DNA of 64,000 nucleotides from Primulina eburnea (GCF_022965805.1 NC_133103.1:53456386-53520385), one strand, 5' to 3'. Counted from the stretch's first letter, positions 1 through 11,374 are shown. Notes: generated by a model not told the origin, from the letters alone. A program made the numbers and translations.

Positions 1-810
1 CTCTATCAAGGATTTTTCTATTCATCCTTTCAGCCAGCCCATTCTGTTGTGGAGTGTATGGTACATTGTAATGCCTTGATATTCCTTTACTTTTTCAAAA
101 ATCATTGAATTCTTTTGAGCAAAACTCTAAACCATTGTCTGTTCTGAGTTTCTTTAGTCGTTTGTTAGACTGATTTTCAACCAGATTCAACCACTGCTGG
201 AATCTATTTAGTGCTTCGTGCTTATTTTTCAAGATATAGACCCATACTCTTCGAGAATAATCATCGATGATAAACATAAAGTATCTGGCCCCTCCCTTCG
301 ATATAACTCTTGACGGTCCCCAAAGATCAGAGTGAGCATATTCCAAAGGGGCATAGGACACATGTATTCCTTTATTGAATTTCACTCTTGTAGATTTGCC
401 TTTTATACAATCCTCACAGAACTCAAGAGTCCTTAGTGATCTGTTGCCAAGAAGCCCCTGTTTTTGGAGTTCTTGAATTCCTCTATCACTAATATGAGCC
501 AATCTCAGATGCCACATCATTGAGTTGTCCAGGATTTGTTCAGCGGCACTAACTGATCCAGTGTGAGTACCTCCATGAAGAATATAGTGTCCATTTGATC
601 TAACACCCTTCTTTACCGCAAGGGATCCTTTGTACACTGTCATCTTTCCATCTTGAGCTTTGAACGTGTAACAAAGCTGATCGAGACTTCCCAAGGAGAT
701 CAGATTTCTCTTTAGCTCAGGGACATATCTCACATCTTTAAGTATGAGTTAAGTCTCATCGTGCATGGTTAGTCTTATTGTGCCAATTCCCTAAACTTGA
801 CAAGTCTTAT
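1..810 (-). pseudogene. Copia pol fragment: pre-integrase and integrase core
   Basis: The frame 733-95 reads a GAG_pre-integrase region (MWHLRLAHIS, the histidine-rich start, and the CEDCIKGKS Cys pair), followed by the integrase core with HSDLWGP, FIIDDYSR and RTDNG segments. From 94 to 1 a second frame continues the same protein with YTPQQNGLAERMNR, the conserved stretch around the catalytic Glu, so a frameshift lies near 95. Upstream (about 735-840) the protease-to-pre-integrase linker is still recognisable (VTLANNKTC, GIGTIRL, LILKDVRYVPEL) but contains two in-frame stops. Integrase would insert the cDNA; here the gene is dead. The RT part would lie left of the window. Confidence 0.85.
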
Positions 811-841
811 TATTAGCCAGAGTTACTTGTCCACCATTTAT

Positions 842-1358
842 TTATTCGAAAGACACAAACCAATTCCTGTTTGGTGACATGTGAAAAGAACATCCACTGT
901 CTAAGATCCAATCTTGATTTACTTGTTGATCTCCAACACATAGAACTTCTGCACTTTCACAGCCATCCTGTGTAACAGATGCTTCTCCATTTTCATTTCT
1001 CTTGTCACCATATTTAAATCGATCTGGACAGTCCTTCCTAAAGTGGCCTTGTTTGTGGCATATAAAGCATTTCAGTTTCTTTGACTTGGGATTGAATTTG
1101 GCCTTCCTCTTGTTTGTATTTATTTCTCTTCCTTTCTGATTTTCCCTCAATGTACAAACTGTCTCCCAAGTCTTTGAATTCCTTTTCAACTCTTTTTTGA
1201 GATTCTTTAGCCTTCAGAACTTTCAGGATTTCGTCAAATATCATGTTTTCTTTTGCATATTTCATAAGAACTTGGGAGAGCATTTAGAAGAATGATAGAC
1301 TTATCCTCCTCCTTTATTTCGATTCCGATATTTTCCAAATCAAGTATGAGTTTATTGT
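842..1358 (-). pseudogene. Copia gag C-terminus, zinc knuckle and protease start
   Basis: Minus-strand frame 1189-842 carries a CCHC zinc knuckle (CFICHKQGHFRKDC, spacing CX2CX4HX4C), which binds the element RNA in the Gag particle, and then the aspartic protease active site WILDSGCSFHMS. The preceding part of gag (1358-1038) is in another frame and contains the UBN2-type end (LILDLENIGIEI, ALPSSYE is readable near 1265-1350), so there is a frameshift around 1190-1240. The protein joins to the 4850-5224 segment if the solo LTR is removed: the sequence across the junction reads DEYN-KLILDLE without loss. This part is nonfunctional. Confidence 0.8.
1354..1358. repeat. Target site duplication ATTGT (left copy)
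   Basis: ATTGT directly precedes TGTAACG of the solo LTR and is repeated exactly at 4850-4854 after CGTTACA. Five bases is the standard duplication made by LTR-retrotransposon integrase, so the ends of the insertion are fixed to the base. Confidence 0.9.
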
Positions 1359-4300
1359 TGTAACGTTTCGCTCATTTTTAAAATTCTACGGGATATTTTT
1401 TTTTACTTAAATAATTAAAGCTCGCATTTTCGAAATAACATTTAAAAATGATCTTAAATATTCGACCATAAAAATAACGTCGTTTAAAAATAATCAAACC
1501 CATCTTTTAAAATATTCATATTTATTTTAACATAAAAATAGGCATGCTGTCGTACTGAAAATATCATTTAAAAATACTCATAAGCATTTGCCAATAAAAG
1601 GGAGTAAAAATCGTAATAGAAAAATATAGCATTTAAAAATGATCTTAAATATTTATCAGTAAAAATAGCGCATTTTAAAATAACCCAACTCGTCTAAAAT
1701 CATACGTAAACATAAACGTATAAAATTTCTTAAAATCATCAACGTATGAAAATATTCATCTCCTCTCAATCTCATAAATCGTAATGCGGAAAACATGTGG
1801 TCCTCGGGTCGTGTCACCTTACTAGGTCTGCCTACTCAGAGTTCGGCACCTCCAGTCTCCTCATCATTAAGCTCACCTGCATCACACACGCCTAGTGAGT
1901 CTAAAGACTCAACACACCTGCATCGTTAATAACAAGTACGTATACGTAGCACACAGCAGTGAAAAATATCATACTCAATATATCTTTCATGAACTTAAAA
2001 GCATTCGTGTCTGCAGTAAAAATCATATATGTAAACGTGTCCTTAAAAAAACATGGTAATAATCATAGCATGTCATCTCATGTCATCATATACGTAAACG
2101 TGTCGTGTAAAAATCATATCGTGTAAAATCATGTCATCTCATGTCATCATATATGTTTACGTGTCGTGTAAAATCATATCGTATTAAAATCATGTCATCT
2201 CATGTCATCATATACGTATACGTGTCGTGTAAAATCATATCGTGTAAAATCATGTCATCTCATGTCATCATATACGTATATATTTTCTTTTTAATTGAAT
2301 TCAGTTCATTAGCTGTGACTTTCGTATCATCATGTCATCATGTCAGTCGATGGATCCATCTACGTGTAACCACAGTACTGGGCGGCGGGGCCACCAGCGA
2401 CACTCTCACCCGTCAACTGGGCCTTGGCCTATCATATCATCATATCATGTCAATGGAAATACGATCGTCGGGCTCCCTCTGGGGCCTTCTCCCGTAAACG
2501 GGCTCCCTAAGGGCCTTTTCCCTCACGATATCTCCAATCATATCATCATGTCATCGTGTCATCGTATTAGTCACAACTAAATCACTTCCTTCAAAACGTG
2601 TCATCATATTCATCACTTAATAAAATAATGCATATACGTAATTTTTCCTTTAAACCAAGCATGCACCATATTTATTATAATTGCGTAAAAATCGTAAACA
2701 TGATGCGTAAACATTTAAAACATGATAAAATTGTGCTCAGGGCGCTGCCAGGACCAACATCTCACCCCAGGTGCAAAATGACCATTTTGCCCCTGGAAAC
2801 CCAAAATTACCGTTTTGCCCCTAGACGTAAAATTTCACTTCTTTGACATTTTCTTAATTCCATTGACTCTAACATGTCCCAAATAATTATTTAAGCCTAC
2901 ATAAACTTCCCCATATTTTTATTTGGCTTAAATCTATTTCTTTTAAATTAATCTTTAAATATAACATAATAATGCGTTTTAATCCCGAGTTAAACCAAAC
3001 TTTAGCATAAAATTCCCAAATTAAAAACTTCGATTTCTAATAATTATTTGAGCTTAAGTATAATTTTCCATAATTTTATTAAGCTTAAATCTAAGCGTTT
3101 CAATTAATTCTTTAATTAATGTTTCGTGCGGCGACTAAATCCCGGATAAATCCAAAACTCATTATTTTGATTTGAAACTTACCAAACTCTTAAAAATGTC
3201 CCAAAACATATTTAAAAGCATCCCTAGACGTAAACTCAAGCCCATTTCATAACTTAACCGAATTGTTTTAAAACTTAGACCGTGTCCCGATTTTTTACCC
3301 GAATCGACTCGAAACTTCCCCAAATTTTACCAAACTTAAAATATGACTTAACAAAAACATACCAGACTTTAATCCACTCAATTAGAACCCATTAGCACCT
3401 TTAAATTCTCGCTGGTATGCTGCTGAATTTTCAGAACATACACAACTCAAACTCAAGTTCATGTACCTCCCTTAGTTTCGTTCCTAGCCTTCACCCAACG
3501 GCTCAGCCCTTAACCAACCATACCTAGACCACCCTAGGCTCCCACTGGACCTGCTGAACCCACGGCTGCACCTCCATGTAAGCCGCAGCCCCCTACAACT
3601 CGCTATTCTCCCCAAACGTCCAAACCAAAGCCAAACTTCTACCATTTCGATCCACAGCGCCTTGGATGGTTCCAGCAAGAGCCGAGCCCTTCCAAGCCTC
3701 GTATCAGACCCACCAGGGTCTGATCTAAGGCTCGTCTAAGCCCCTGCTCAGCTGGTTGCACCCAGCATGATAGAACCCCAAAGATCGAGCCAACCTATTG
3801 AAACCTTGCTCTTGGTCTCTCACCCTACACGATCTGCATTTGGTTTAAATCTTTATACAACATCTTGACACTAATCTCAGCCCCTTATCAACACCTCACA
3901 GCAGCCCCTTGCACAGATTATCAGAAACGTGAGTATCAAACTAAGGGTAGCATGATCACTTGAAAACCGAATGCATAAATGAAGCAACAACGGGTTTAAA
4001 CATTTTTCGTATGCGAGCACACATGTAACAGCATATAATGGCGTGAATGATGCAGAAAGAAGGATACAAAGCGTGCCTTAGATAGTTGATGAACGAAAAA
4101 AGAAGAGGGAGACCCGGATGAATTTCTTTTGCAAGAACAAGAGCAAACTGATGGAACCTCCAGCTGGAAATGATGAAACCGTGGGGAAAAATTTCTGAAA
4201 ATGAGGATAAGGAATGCTGAATGGGGGTGTCGGTTGTTGAGAAAAGGGTGATAATGTTTGTAGGGTCAAATGTGTATTATTTAAATAGTTAATAATTAGG

Positions 4301-4849
4301 TTAATGGCCCTTATTATAAATTAAAAGGAATTAAAAGAGTTTAAGTCAATTAAGCTTAAAAGTAGGCCCAATAAATCAAAAGACACTCTCGAAAAATATT
4401 TCATGTTGGAAAGATTTTAAATATATTAACCGAACCCTCAAAAAGTCCCCCGATTCGATAAATTTTGAGTACCGATAAAAATTAAAATCTTGTAGTTAAA
4501 AAATACACAATAAATCCCAATACCTGAAAAATACCTTTAAAACATCTTAATTTAATATTTAAAACAAATCATGTAATTAAAATAATTTTCTTGAAATTTC
4601 CCGGTCTCCATTCCTCGTTCGAGCGCGAAATGCAACTTAAAAAATCTTTAATGCATGAACCTTTAAAATTTCATGAAATAAATTCTATTATGCAATAATA
4701 ATGCATAAAATACATACAAATAATTAAACCCATAATTTATGAAATAAACATGCATTTAGTGTTTTAAAACAAATAAATAAAATACCAAGAAATTTAATAA
4801 ATTGCATTCATGTGGTTTACTTGAACCTTCAAATTATCGGGACGTTACA
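1359..4849 (-). mobile_element. Solo LTR (3491 bp) of a Ty3/gypsy-like family inserted into copia gag
   Basis: The insertion has perfect LTR termini (TGTAACG ... CGTTACA) and a 5-bp target duplication on both sides. No coding domain, PBS or PPT was seen inside, so this is one long LTR left after LTR-LTR recombination. The same family occurs in the other orientation at 11808-14835, where a PBS follows it: both share the block with CTCAGGG(C/T)GCTGCCA next to paired tracts around 'CCATTTTGCCCCTGG', and the block ending in GGTCCTCGGGT. This homology places the LTR on the minus strand. Long LTRs of this size fit Tekay/Del-type chromoviruses, but the family assignment is an inference. Confidence 0.85.
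2069..2290. repeat. Four tandem copies of a 61-bp AT-rich unit
   Basis: Units start at 2069, 2130, 2191 and 2251 with the shared start CATGTCATCTCATGTCATCA and contain ACGTGTCGTGTAAAATCATA. Periods are 61, 61 and 60 bp. The array is internal to the solo LTR and probably arose by slippage; the many CATG/ACGT palindromes are typical of this LTR. Confidence 0.85.
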
Positions 4850-4854
4850 ATTGT
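4850..4854. repeat. Target site duplication ATTGT (right copy)
   Basis: Exact partner of 1354-1358; together they frame the 3491-bp solo LTR. Confidence 0.9.
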
Positions 4855-5224
4855 ATTCATCAAGATTCTCACAGATGGATTTCGAATCATTCATCTTGAG
4901 GGAGAAAAATTTGCCTTTAAGATAGATCATATCTTGCAACGATTTTGTCATGTATAAGGATTCAAGTTTTGCCCAGATCCCTGCGGCTGTTTTCTCTGAG
5001 GCTACTTCCCGAAGAACTTTGTCACTTAGGTGAAGTGTGAGGGAGCTGAATGTTGTTTCCATTATATCTATCTTTTGATCCTCGGTGAGAGTTTCTAGTA
5101 GTGACTTTTCAACACCTAATGCCTTAGCAACTTTATGTTGGACAAGAACAACATGCATCCTTCTACGCCATAGAGAAAAGTCGCCAGCTCCATCGAAGCG
5201 ATCAACCTCAATCTTGGAACCCAT
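4850..5224 (-). pseudogene. Copia gag N-terminus
   Basis: The start is taken as the Met at 5224 (MGSKIEVDRFDG), 31 nt after the PBS, rather than an in-frame Met at 5281 that would lie inside the LTR. The segment has the copia Gag start (FDGAGDFSLWRRRM, a DUF4219-like motif) and the following helical part (SLYMTKSLQDMIYLKGKFF), then ends at DEYN where the solo LTR enters. Gag would form the virus-like particle. The remainder continues at 1358-842. Confidence 0.85.
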
Positions 5225-5254
5225 TCTGATGATCTTGAATAGCCAAGAACCTGA

Positions 5255-5264
5255 CTTTGATACC
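5255..5264 (-). other. Primer binding site of the minus-strand copia
   Basis: The minus strand reads TGGTATCAAAG, matching the 3' end of plant initiator Met-tRNA as used by copia elements. It sits 31 nt upstream of the gag start and a few bases from the LTR end, which fixes the element's orientation. Confidence 0.75.
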
Positions 5265-5267
5265 AGT

Positions 5268-5769
5268 TGTTGTGTATTCAAAACTTGATTCCAGATCCTT
5301 TAGTCTACTTTACGATAGAATGCAATTTCCTCTTGGAACATGAATCATATGCTCAGAACAAACATAAAGAAATCGAAACACTTACAATACGCGAGATTTA
5401 CGTGGTTCGATCAAGAATATGATCTACATCCACGGGAGTGCTTCCACTATATCGAATCAGTATACAAGAGAACAATTTTGATTGCAATAACAATCACTCA
5501 ATTCCACAGTCCCTCTCTTCTATGAATTACGGAGAAAAACTCTCGTGCCTTATGTGAATGATTTTGTTGCTACTTGTTCTTCTTCTTTTAGGGTGGCCCG
5601 TTATTGTGCTTCCTTGCATGACTCTCCCTTTTATATATGTCCCTGAGGCAATCCTGGAGGGCAATATTCGTTAATCAAGTGCAAGTCCTAACCACTCACC
5701 CTTATCCAACTAACTTGAAGTTGTTTTTATTGATTCTCCAACTATGCTTGGCTGTAGAGAATTGGTTGC

Positions 5770-5826
<57 letters not shown>

Positions 5827-5880
5827 GGATATTCCATCTAAAAGATATCATTTTTTGTTTTCTAAATTGTCCTTATATCA
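5268..5880 (-). repeat. 5' LTR of the minus-strand copia (outer boundary uncertain)
   Basis: The inner end is next to the PBS (plus-strand TGTTGTGTATTC at 5268). The region up to about 5880 has no gene and includes a (TA)n run. The second LTR is outside the window, so the outer boundary could not be checked by comparison. Confidence 0.5.
5771..5821. repeat. (TA)n microsatellite
   Basis: About 25 uninterrupted TA dinucleotides. Confidence 0.95.
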
Positions 5881-5918
5881 ACCTCTATTCTATGATATAA
5901 AGAATATGTAATATAAAG

Positions 5919-6315
5919 TGTAACGCCCCAGATTTGACGACTGTCCTCACTGTACCAAGACGAGTCTTTCCAGCGTGCTTATGTCCTCACTCACACGCAC
6001 CCTAGGAAACTTCCCAGGAGGTCACCCATCCCAAAATTGCCCCAAGTCAAGCACGCTTAACTTTGGAGTTCTTATGTGATGAGCTACCGAAAAGAAGATG
6101 CACCTTCGTGATATGAGTAGTACCAATCAAATCTTTTAAGCCCTCTTCAACTGTTCAGTCCATTACATTGCCCAGTCTCGGAATCCCTCTCATTCCCGTG
6201 TGGGTCGGTTCATTCATGTTCCCTTCACCTAGAAGCCTGCCAGGAGCCGCTCATTGTCCGTGCAACTGATGGCACCGGCGTTCACCCCCCGCCCTCTTCG
6301 GCCCCGGGCCTCACA
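5919..6315 (-). mobile_element. Cassandra-like solo LTR containing a 5S-rRNA-derived block
   Basis: The 397-bp block starts TGTAACGCCCCAG and ends CCTCACA, with a 5-bp duplication TAAAG on both sides (5914-5918 and 6316-6320). Read on the minus strand, the part around 6020-6085 resembles plant 5S rRNA: AGAACTCCAAAGTTAAGCGTG followed by GATGGGTGACCTCCTGGGAA, i.e. the internal pol III A-box/C-box region. LTRs carrying 5S sequence are the hallmark of Cassandra TRIMs. The same 397-bp length is seen for one LTR of the complete element at 10705. It is not a functional 5S gene: the middle of the 5S sequence is replaced. Confidence 0.75.
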
Positions 6316-6324
6316 TAAAGATCA

Positions 6325-6385
6325 CATCATCTTTTGTTTCTCAAATTGTCGTTACACGTCATCTTTTGTTTCTCAAATTGTCTTA
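6325..6385. repeat. Short direct repeat flanking the TRIM
   Basis: CATCTTTTGTTTCTCAAATTGTC occurs twice about 34 bp apart, with a similar phrase also near 5846. This is a local duplication of no known function. Confidence 0.6.
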
Positions 6386-6504
6386 ATATCAATATTTTCT
6401 CAAAATTGTCATTGTAACTTATTTTAGATATTACACTGCTGAAATTGCACTATGATTCATCACTAATTTCTATCGGAATTCTATGTTCTCAGCATTTTAA
6501 CATA

Positions 6505-6898
6505 ATCTGATATCGCATCTGGTCGGGCTAAGCGTCGAATCTGCTCACCTCAAAAACTTGGAAACTCCACGGCCTAGCTAATTTTGTAATAAATCAGCAT
6601 TGTTTTGGTTCATTTCTGCTGGAGTATTTGGACTACAGACAGTCTTTCTGGCCAGTGACCTATACGTTACTGCATTACGGGCAGAAAGTTAGTATCATTA
6701 TCAAGAAAACAATCGTCATCAGGTTTTGGAATCCTCAGTCTTCTACGAAACTCCACCAACATGGTCACCTCGTCCTGGAGAAATCAACACTACAAGTACT
6801 GTTGTCAATGAGAATCCTATGCAAGGCAACATCAAAATATCTTACGTTGTACCAGTACTTGAGGATATTTGAGAAGTAGTTAAATTTAGTTTGAGGAC
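6505..6898 (+). pseudogene. Truncated duplicate of exon 3 of the DUF1218 gene
   Basis: The sequence from about 6505 matches exon 3 of the gene at 9149-9545 nearly base by base (CGGGCTAAGCGTCGA, GCTCCACGGCCTA, TCTTTCTGGCCAGTG, the C-terminal TTGAGGATATTTGAGAAG), and the similarity runs on through the 3' flank to about 7.4 kb. It lacks exons 1-2 and carries indels and stops (for example AAAGTTAGTATC where the gene has AAAGGTGGTATC). This is a partial tandem duplication, now a pseudogene. Confidence 0.85.
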
Positions 6899-7878
6899 GA
6901 AAAGAACAATTTTTAAGGTAGCTACCAATTAATAAAGCTTAGGATCAACAACCTAAAAGTGTCAGCACTACCATATCTTTCCAATAAAATTAAAATTAAT
7001 TAAATATTTCTTTACAATTATCTATATTTTTTAATCTATAAAAATGCTCTATCATTATCTAATTTTTGTTAAATTACAGAAATAGAGAATGTGTATATAT
7101 TCAATTGAATTATGTCTATTTTATAAATAGTTACTAGTATATTACCATTGTGATACACAAAGTATTAAATTAGTAAGTATGACTGATTAAATAATTATTT
7201 AAAAATAATGATAATATTTAATTATTATATAAATTTTTTTATACAGTTCAAAGCATATTCAAATAATGTTAACAATCGCTGTCATCAAATTGAATTATTT
7301 ACCAATATATTCGATAAATTGATTGAGTGGAACCGTTACTAATAAAATTAAAAAATATATGTTGAAAAATCATATATTATTAGTCTATCAAAATTTCAAA
7401 AAAATAAATATGTTTTTAAAAAATTCATTAATGAAAATTTTAATTATTTTTGGAATTTTTAAAAATATCTAAAATGAAAGTTTAATTAAATAAAAATCAT
7501 AATAAGATCGATACATAAAAAAATAACAGGGCCCACTCCTACTTTATTTCGTTTATAATCACTCACTACTACTAAATTCCATAAACTCCACAAGTAATTG
7601 ACTGGCTTAACCAAAGCGAACCTATATTTGTACGCTAGAGTTTTGAAATATATGTTCAAAAAGTGTAATTTGCTTGTACTTAAACGGTTTTTCACGAAAA
7701 GCACAAGAATATTGGAATGTATGGGCTTTAAGCAACCTTTGTTCCAAGAAATTCTAATTCTGGATATCCATAATTTCTTTCCCATGAGGACAATTGTGTG
7801 TGATCTGCACATCTTTCTCTTCTACATATTGCACCAGTGCAACCCTCAATTTTTAGCATATTAATTAACCTTCAAGAA
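6899..7878 (+). other. AT-rich intergenic region; left half duplicated downstream of the DUF1218 gene
   Basis: No gene is visible. From 6899 to about 7440 the sequence is a diverged copy of 9546-about 10060 (shared phrases such as CACTACCATATCTTTCC and TCTATAAAAATGCTCTATCATTATCTAAT). The remainder, up to 7878, should hold the promoter of the DUF1218 gene; no clear TATA box could be chosen among many AT-rich stretches. Confidence 0.6.
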
Positions 7879-9545
7879 ATGGCAGTTACACATGCTGATC
7901 TTGCTCCAACCCGGAATAATAGCGATCTTGGCAGCAAGACTGGTGCATTCCTTATGGTTTTGTCAATATTATTAGGCTTGTTCTGCTTCATTCTGTGTAT
8001 TGTTGCGGAGACCACACGTTCGGAGGTACCGGATTCTATCACAACATATTGCATGAATTGAGAATTCTTCTTATGTTGCATTTGGATACATGGATAGATA
8101 GATGGATTTGAAATATATTAACTTCGATTATAGCTTTGTTATTAAAATGAAATAATAGATGAATCTTAAATTCATATATTTCTTTTACACATTAATTATA
8201 CAAAGTAGAACGGATTTCAGATGCCTTCATTAGTGGGTGATCTTGAAATCTATCATATTTAACATAAAACAGTAGATAAACATACAAGAAGTGAATATGA
8301 AGTTTATGGTGTTTGCTTCTCCAGAACTATAAAAAATACATTTGAATATATTTGAGATCCAGGGATTTAAAATCCTTCAATCCAAATACGACCTTAGATT
8401 TTTTGTAGGTCTTTTTTGTTGTGCACGTATTTGTCTCCTATTAACTAGTTTTTACATCTCTTTAATTTGTTATACGTGCATGATATATTCCTACCACAAC
8501 ACATTTGCTTATACACAACGCATTGAAAGTTTGAAGAACGACTTAGTTTATTACGATGATTTTGAAAGTGCTGTGGAGTATCAGAAAAAAAAGATCGGAA
8601 AAATCACTTACAATGCATTCACAACATTAGATATTGCCTTTTTGTGTTCAGCAGATGGGACGAGGCACAATTCAAATAGACCCTTTTTAATTTAACCAAT
8701 ACATATAATCCTGTAATTTGATACTCCTTCAGGCGAAATGGACAGCTGCAAATGATGATGATATAAAAGGAAACAAATCTCAATGTGTTTACATAAGTAG
8801 TGGGAAAATGCCTCTTTTATCAGCAACTGTCGCAATTCTTGTCCTTGTAGTGGCCATGGTATTGCAGCACACGTACCTACTAGTCGCAGTTAGTAAATCG
8901 GACCCTCTACTTGAAATCACTTGGGATTTTCATTCTGATTTCGCCAAGACTTCAACATTGCAGGCTGGATTTTTCTTTACAACAACATGGTGAGAAAAAA
9001 AAAAACCACATATCGACAGCTTTTTAAGTACACACACACACACATACATATATCTAGTAAGTCATAACAATTAGCCATTCAAGAAGTGCACAGATTTGAA
9101 CACCAGAACATAGAATCCTCAAAAATATCCAATTCTTTACTCATGCAGGATCTCATTTGCTGTGGCAGCAATTTTACTACTGATCGGGCTAAGCGTCGAG
9201 TCCGGTCACCTCAAACACTGGGAAGCTCCACGGCCTAATTGTGTAATCATTCAGCATGGTTTGTTCACTTCTGCGGGAGTGTTTGGCCTATTGACAGTCT
9301 TTCTGGCCAGTGGCCTATACGTTACTGCATTAAGGGCAGAAAGGTGGTATCAAGATCAAGAAAACAATCGTCGTCAGGTTTTGGAATCCTCAGTCTTTTA
9401 CGAAACTCCACCAACATCACCTCGTCCTGGAGGAATCAACATTTCAACTGTTGCCAATGAGAATCCTATGCCAAGGCAACATCAAAATAGTCTTACGTTG
9501 TACCAGTACTTGAGGATATTTGAGAAGCAGTCAAATTTAGTTTGA
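7879..9545 (+). CDS. DUF1218 family four-helix membrane protein (three exons)
   Basis: Exons 7879-8025, 8733-8989 and 9149-9545 join to an 801-nt frame (266 aa). Introns obey GT-AG: GAG|GTACCG ... TTCAG|GCG (phase 0) and ATG|GTGAGA ... TGCAG|GATC, which restores a Trp codon. The protein has four hydrophobic segments: about residues 19-42 (FLMVLSILLGLFCFILCIVA), 70-95, 130-155 and about 175-200, with a polar C-terminal tail of about 60 residues. DUF1218 proteins are plant-specific; some Arabidopsis members (MWL1/2) modify secondary-wall lignin and others (DEAL) act in leaf symmetry, so a role at the ER/plasma membrane in wall or growth control is possible but not shown here. The start ATG at 7879 gives the usual MAVTHADLAP-like N-terminus; an upstream in-frame ATG (7837) is less typical. 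This is the only intact non-transposon gene in the window. Confidence 0.88.
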
Positions 9546-10131
9546 GGAAGAAAAGAACAATTTTGAAGGTTAGGATAAACAACCCAAAAGTGTCGCACTA
9601 CCATATCTTTCCAAAAATTTTAAAATTAATGAAATATTTCTTTATAATTATCTATATTTTTTAATCTATGAAAATGCTCTATCATTATCTAATGTTTATA
9701 TTTTCCAATTGAATTAAGTTTCTTTAATTATTAGTTACTAGTATCTCACCGATACAAGTAGCAATAAAATTTGTAAATATGAGCATTTAAATAATTATTA
9801 ATTAAAATTATTTATTAATAAATAATTTTAATTATTACATTAAATTTTTATATCATTTGAGATCATGTTCAATAAAGATAACATTCCTACCGTCAAATTA
9901 AATTATTTAACAATGCATTCGATATATTGATTGAATGGAACTGTTACAGAAAAAACAATATAAAATATATATATTAAAATCATATATTATTCGTATATCA
10001 AAATTTAAAGAAAAATAATTATTTTTCAAAAAATAAAAAAATCATTTATTAGATGAAAATTTTGGTTAAAAATTCTAATTATGTTTTGAATATTTTAAAA
10101 ATATTGGTACTAAATTTAAAAAAATAATAAT

Positions 10132-10162
<31 letters not shown>

Positions 10163-10704
10163 TAGATTTATGTACAAACTATATAACTAAAAAAATTACG
10201 ATGAAATTATTCACGAAAAAATTGAAAAGCGTAATATTATATAAAAATTTAGTTTGTTAATATCTTAGAGAGAATGGAGAACTAAATGTTAAATCCATTA
10301 GTTTTGGTGATAACAAATAATAACTTATTGTAATAGATCAAATTGTTGTTTGCTTTGTATTATAGGAACTCGGCTGCTTTTGAAGAAGCCCATTTAACTG
10401 GTCTCGTAATGCAAAGTTATTCAACCATTTCATCAGCAATAGCGTATTTAATCTACTCGACCACTCTAGAGCACAAGTTTGTGGCATATGGACCACTCGA
10501 CCATTCACTGAATCCAAGCACATTAATAATTGGTCGAGTAAATTTATTTCAAAATACAAGACACATTTCTTACAAGTATCTAACCTACTTTATCAGAAAA
10601 GTTGGTACTCTGTTCATGCACGACAAAACAGGATATCAAAAGCACCAGTCTGAGTAAATTGCTGAGCGTAAGAACAAGGTAAATCTTAACAATGTGGCCA
10701 AAGA
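9546..10704. other. AT-rich intergenic region with an (AAT)n run
   Basis: The first about 500 bp is the partner of the duplicated flank at 6899-7440. There is an (AAT)n microsatellite at 10124-10161. The stretch 10340-10700 has short open frames on both strands but no recognisable domain, so no gene is called. Confidence 0.6.
10124..10161. repeat. (AAT)n microsatellite
   Basis: About ten AAT units with one irregularity near the start. Confidence 0.9.
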
Positions 10705-11374
10705 TGTAACGCCCCAGATTCGATGACTGTCCTCGCTGTATCAAGACGAGTCTTTTCAGCGTGCTTATGTCTTCACTCACACGCACCCTAAGAAACTTCC
10801 CAGGAGGTCACCCATACTAGAATTGCCCCAAGTCAAGCATGCTTAACTTTGGAGTTCTTGTGTGATGAGCTACCGAAAAGAAGATGTGCCTTCTTGATAT
10901 GAGTAGTACATATCAAATTTTTTAAGCCCTCTTCAACTGAACAGTCCCATACCTGAACAGTTTCGGAATCCCTCTCCTTCCGGTGTAAGATCTGTTCATC
11001 CATGTTCCCTCCGCCTAGAAGCCTGCTAGGAGCCGCTCATTGTCCGTGCAACCTCATGGCACTGGCGATCACCCCCGCCCTATTCGGTCCCGGGCCTCAC
11101 ATGCCCACCAGCTTCTGCTTGGTTCGTCCCCGAACCACACCGTACTCAGAGAGGTCGGCTCTGGTATCAACTATAACGCCCCAGATTCAACGGCTGTCCT
11201 CATTGTACCAACACGAGTCTTTCCATCGTGCTTATGTCCTCACTCACACGCACGTTGGAAAACTTTCCAGGGAGTCACCCATCCAAAAATTGCCCTAAGT
11301 CAAGCATGCTTAACTTTAGAATTCTTATGTGATGAGCTACCGAAAAGGAAAGTCATCGACTTTGAGGCGTTACA
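10705..11374 (-). mobile_element. Complete Cassandra-like TRIM retrotransposon
   Basis: The element is framed by a 5-bp duplication AAAGA (10700-10704 and 11375-11379) and has two LTRs: 10705-11101 (397 bp, TGTAACGCCCC ... CCTCACA) and 11172-11374 (203 bp, TATAACGCCCC ... GGCGTTACA), the latter with an internal deletion. Between them are only 70 bp ending in a degenerate primer binding site (GGCTCTGGTATCAAC, antisense; compare GGCTCTGATACCA). There is no coding capacity, as expected for a TRIM. Each LTR has the 5S-rRNA-like block on the minus strand (AAGTTAAGCATGCTTGAC ... GGTGACCTCCTGGGAA), which could act as an internal pol III promoter. It must be mobilised in trans by an autonomous LTR element. 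Confidence 0.78.
11155..11171 (-). other. Degenerate primer binding site of the TRIM
   Basis: It abuts the LTR at 11172 and keeps GGCTCTG and ATCAAC of the usual antisense iMet PBS; the middle is altered. It sets the TRIM on the minus strand. Confidence 0.55.

Larger units (their letters stand above)
1..5880 (-). mobile_element. Decayed Ty1/copia retrotransposon, minus strand, interrupted by a solo LTR
   Basis: On the minus strand one can follow, from high to low coordinates: a 5' LTR (about 5880-5268), a primer binding site complementary to initiator Met-tRNA (5255-5264), gag N-terminus (from 5224), a foreign insertion (1359-4849), the rest of gag with a zinc knuckle, the protease motif, the pre-integrase region and the start of the integrase core, which runs off the left window edge. 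Order gag-protease-integrase is the copia order. Reading frames are broken by frameshifts and stops between about 735 and 1290, so this copy is not functional. The 3' half (RT, RNase H, 3' LTR) lies outside the window. The 5' boundary of the LTR near 5880 is uncertain. Confidence 0.85.

Noticed and set aside
2141..2497. 118-codon frame over the 61-bp repeats
   Set aside because: Translation of the tandem repeat in an LTR; no coding meaning.
6020..6085. Functional 5S rRNA gene
   Set aside because: Only the promoter-containing parts match 5S rRNA; the block lies in LTRs with target duplications, i.e. a retroelement.
8342..8695. 117-codon frame inside intron 1 of the DUF1218 gene
   Set aside because: It lies between well-supported splice sites and has no domain; hydrophobic because the intron is T-rich.
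10340..10660. Small gene between the DUF1218 gene and the TRIM
   Set aside because: Overlapping short frames on both strands, no recognised domain, no splice or start context that stands out.
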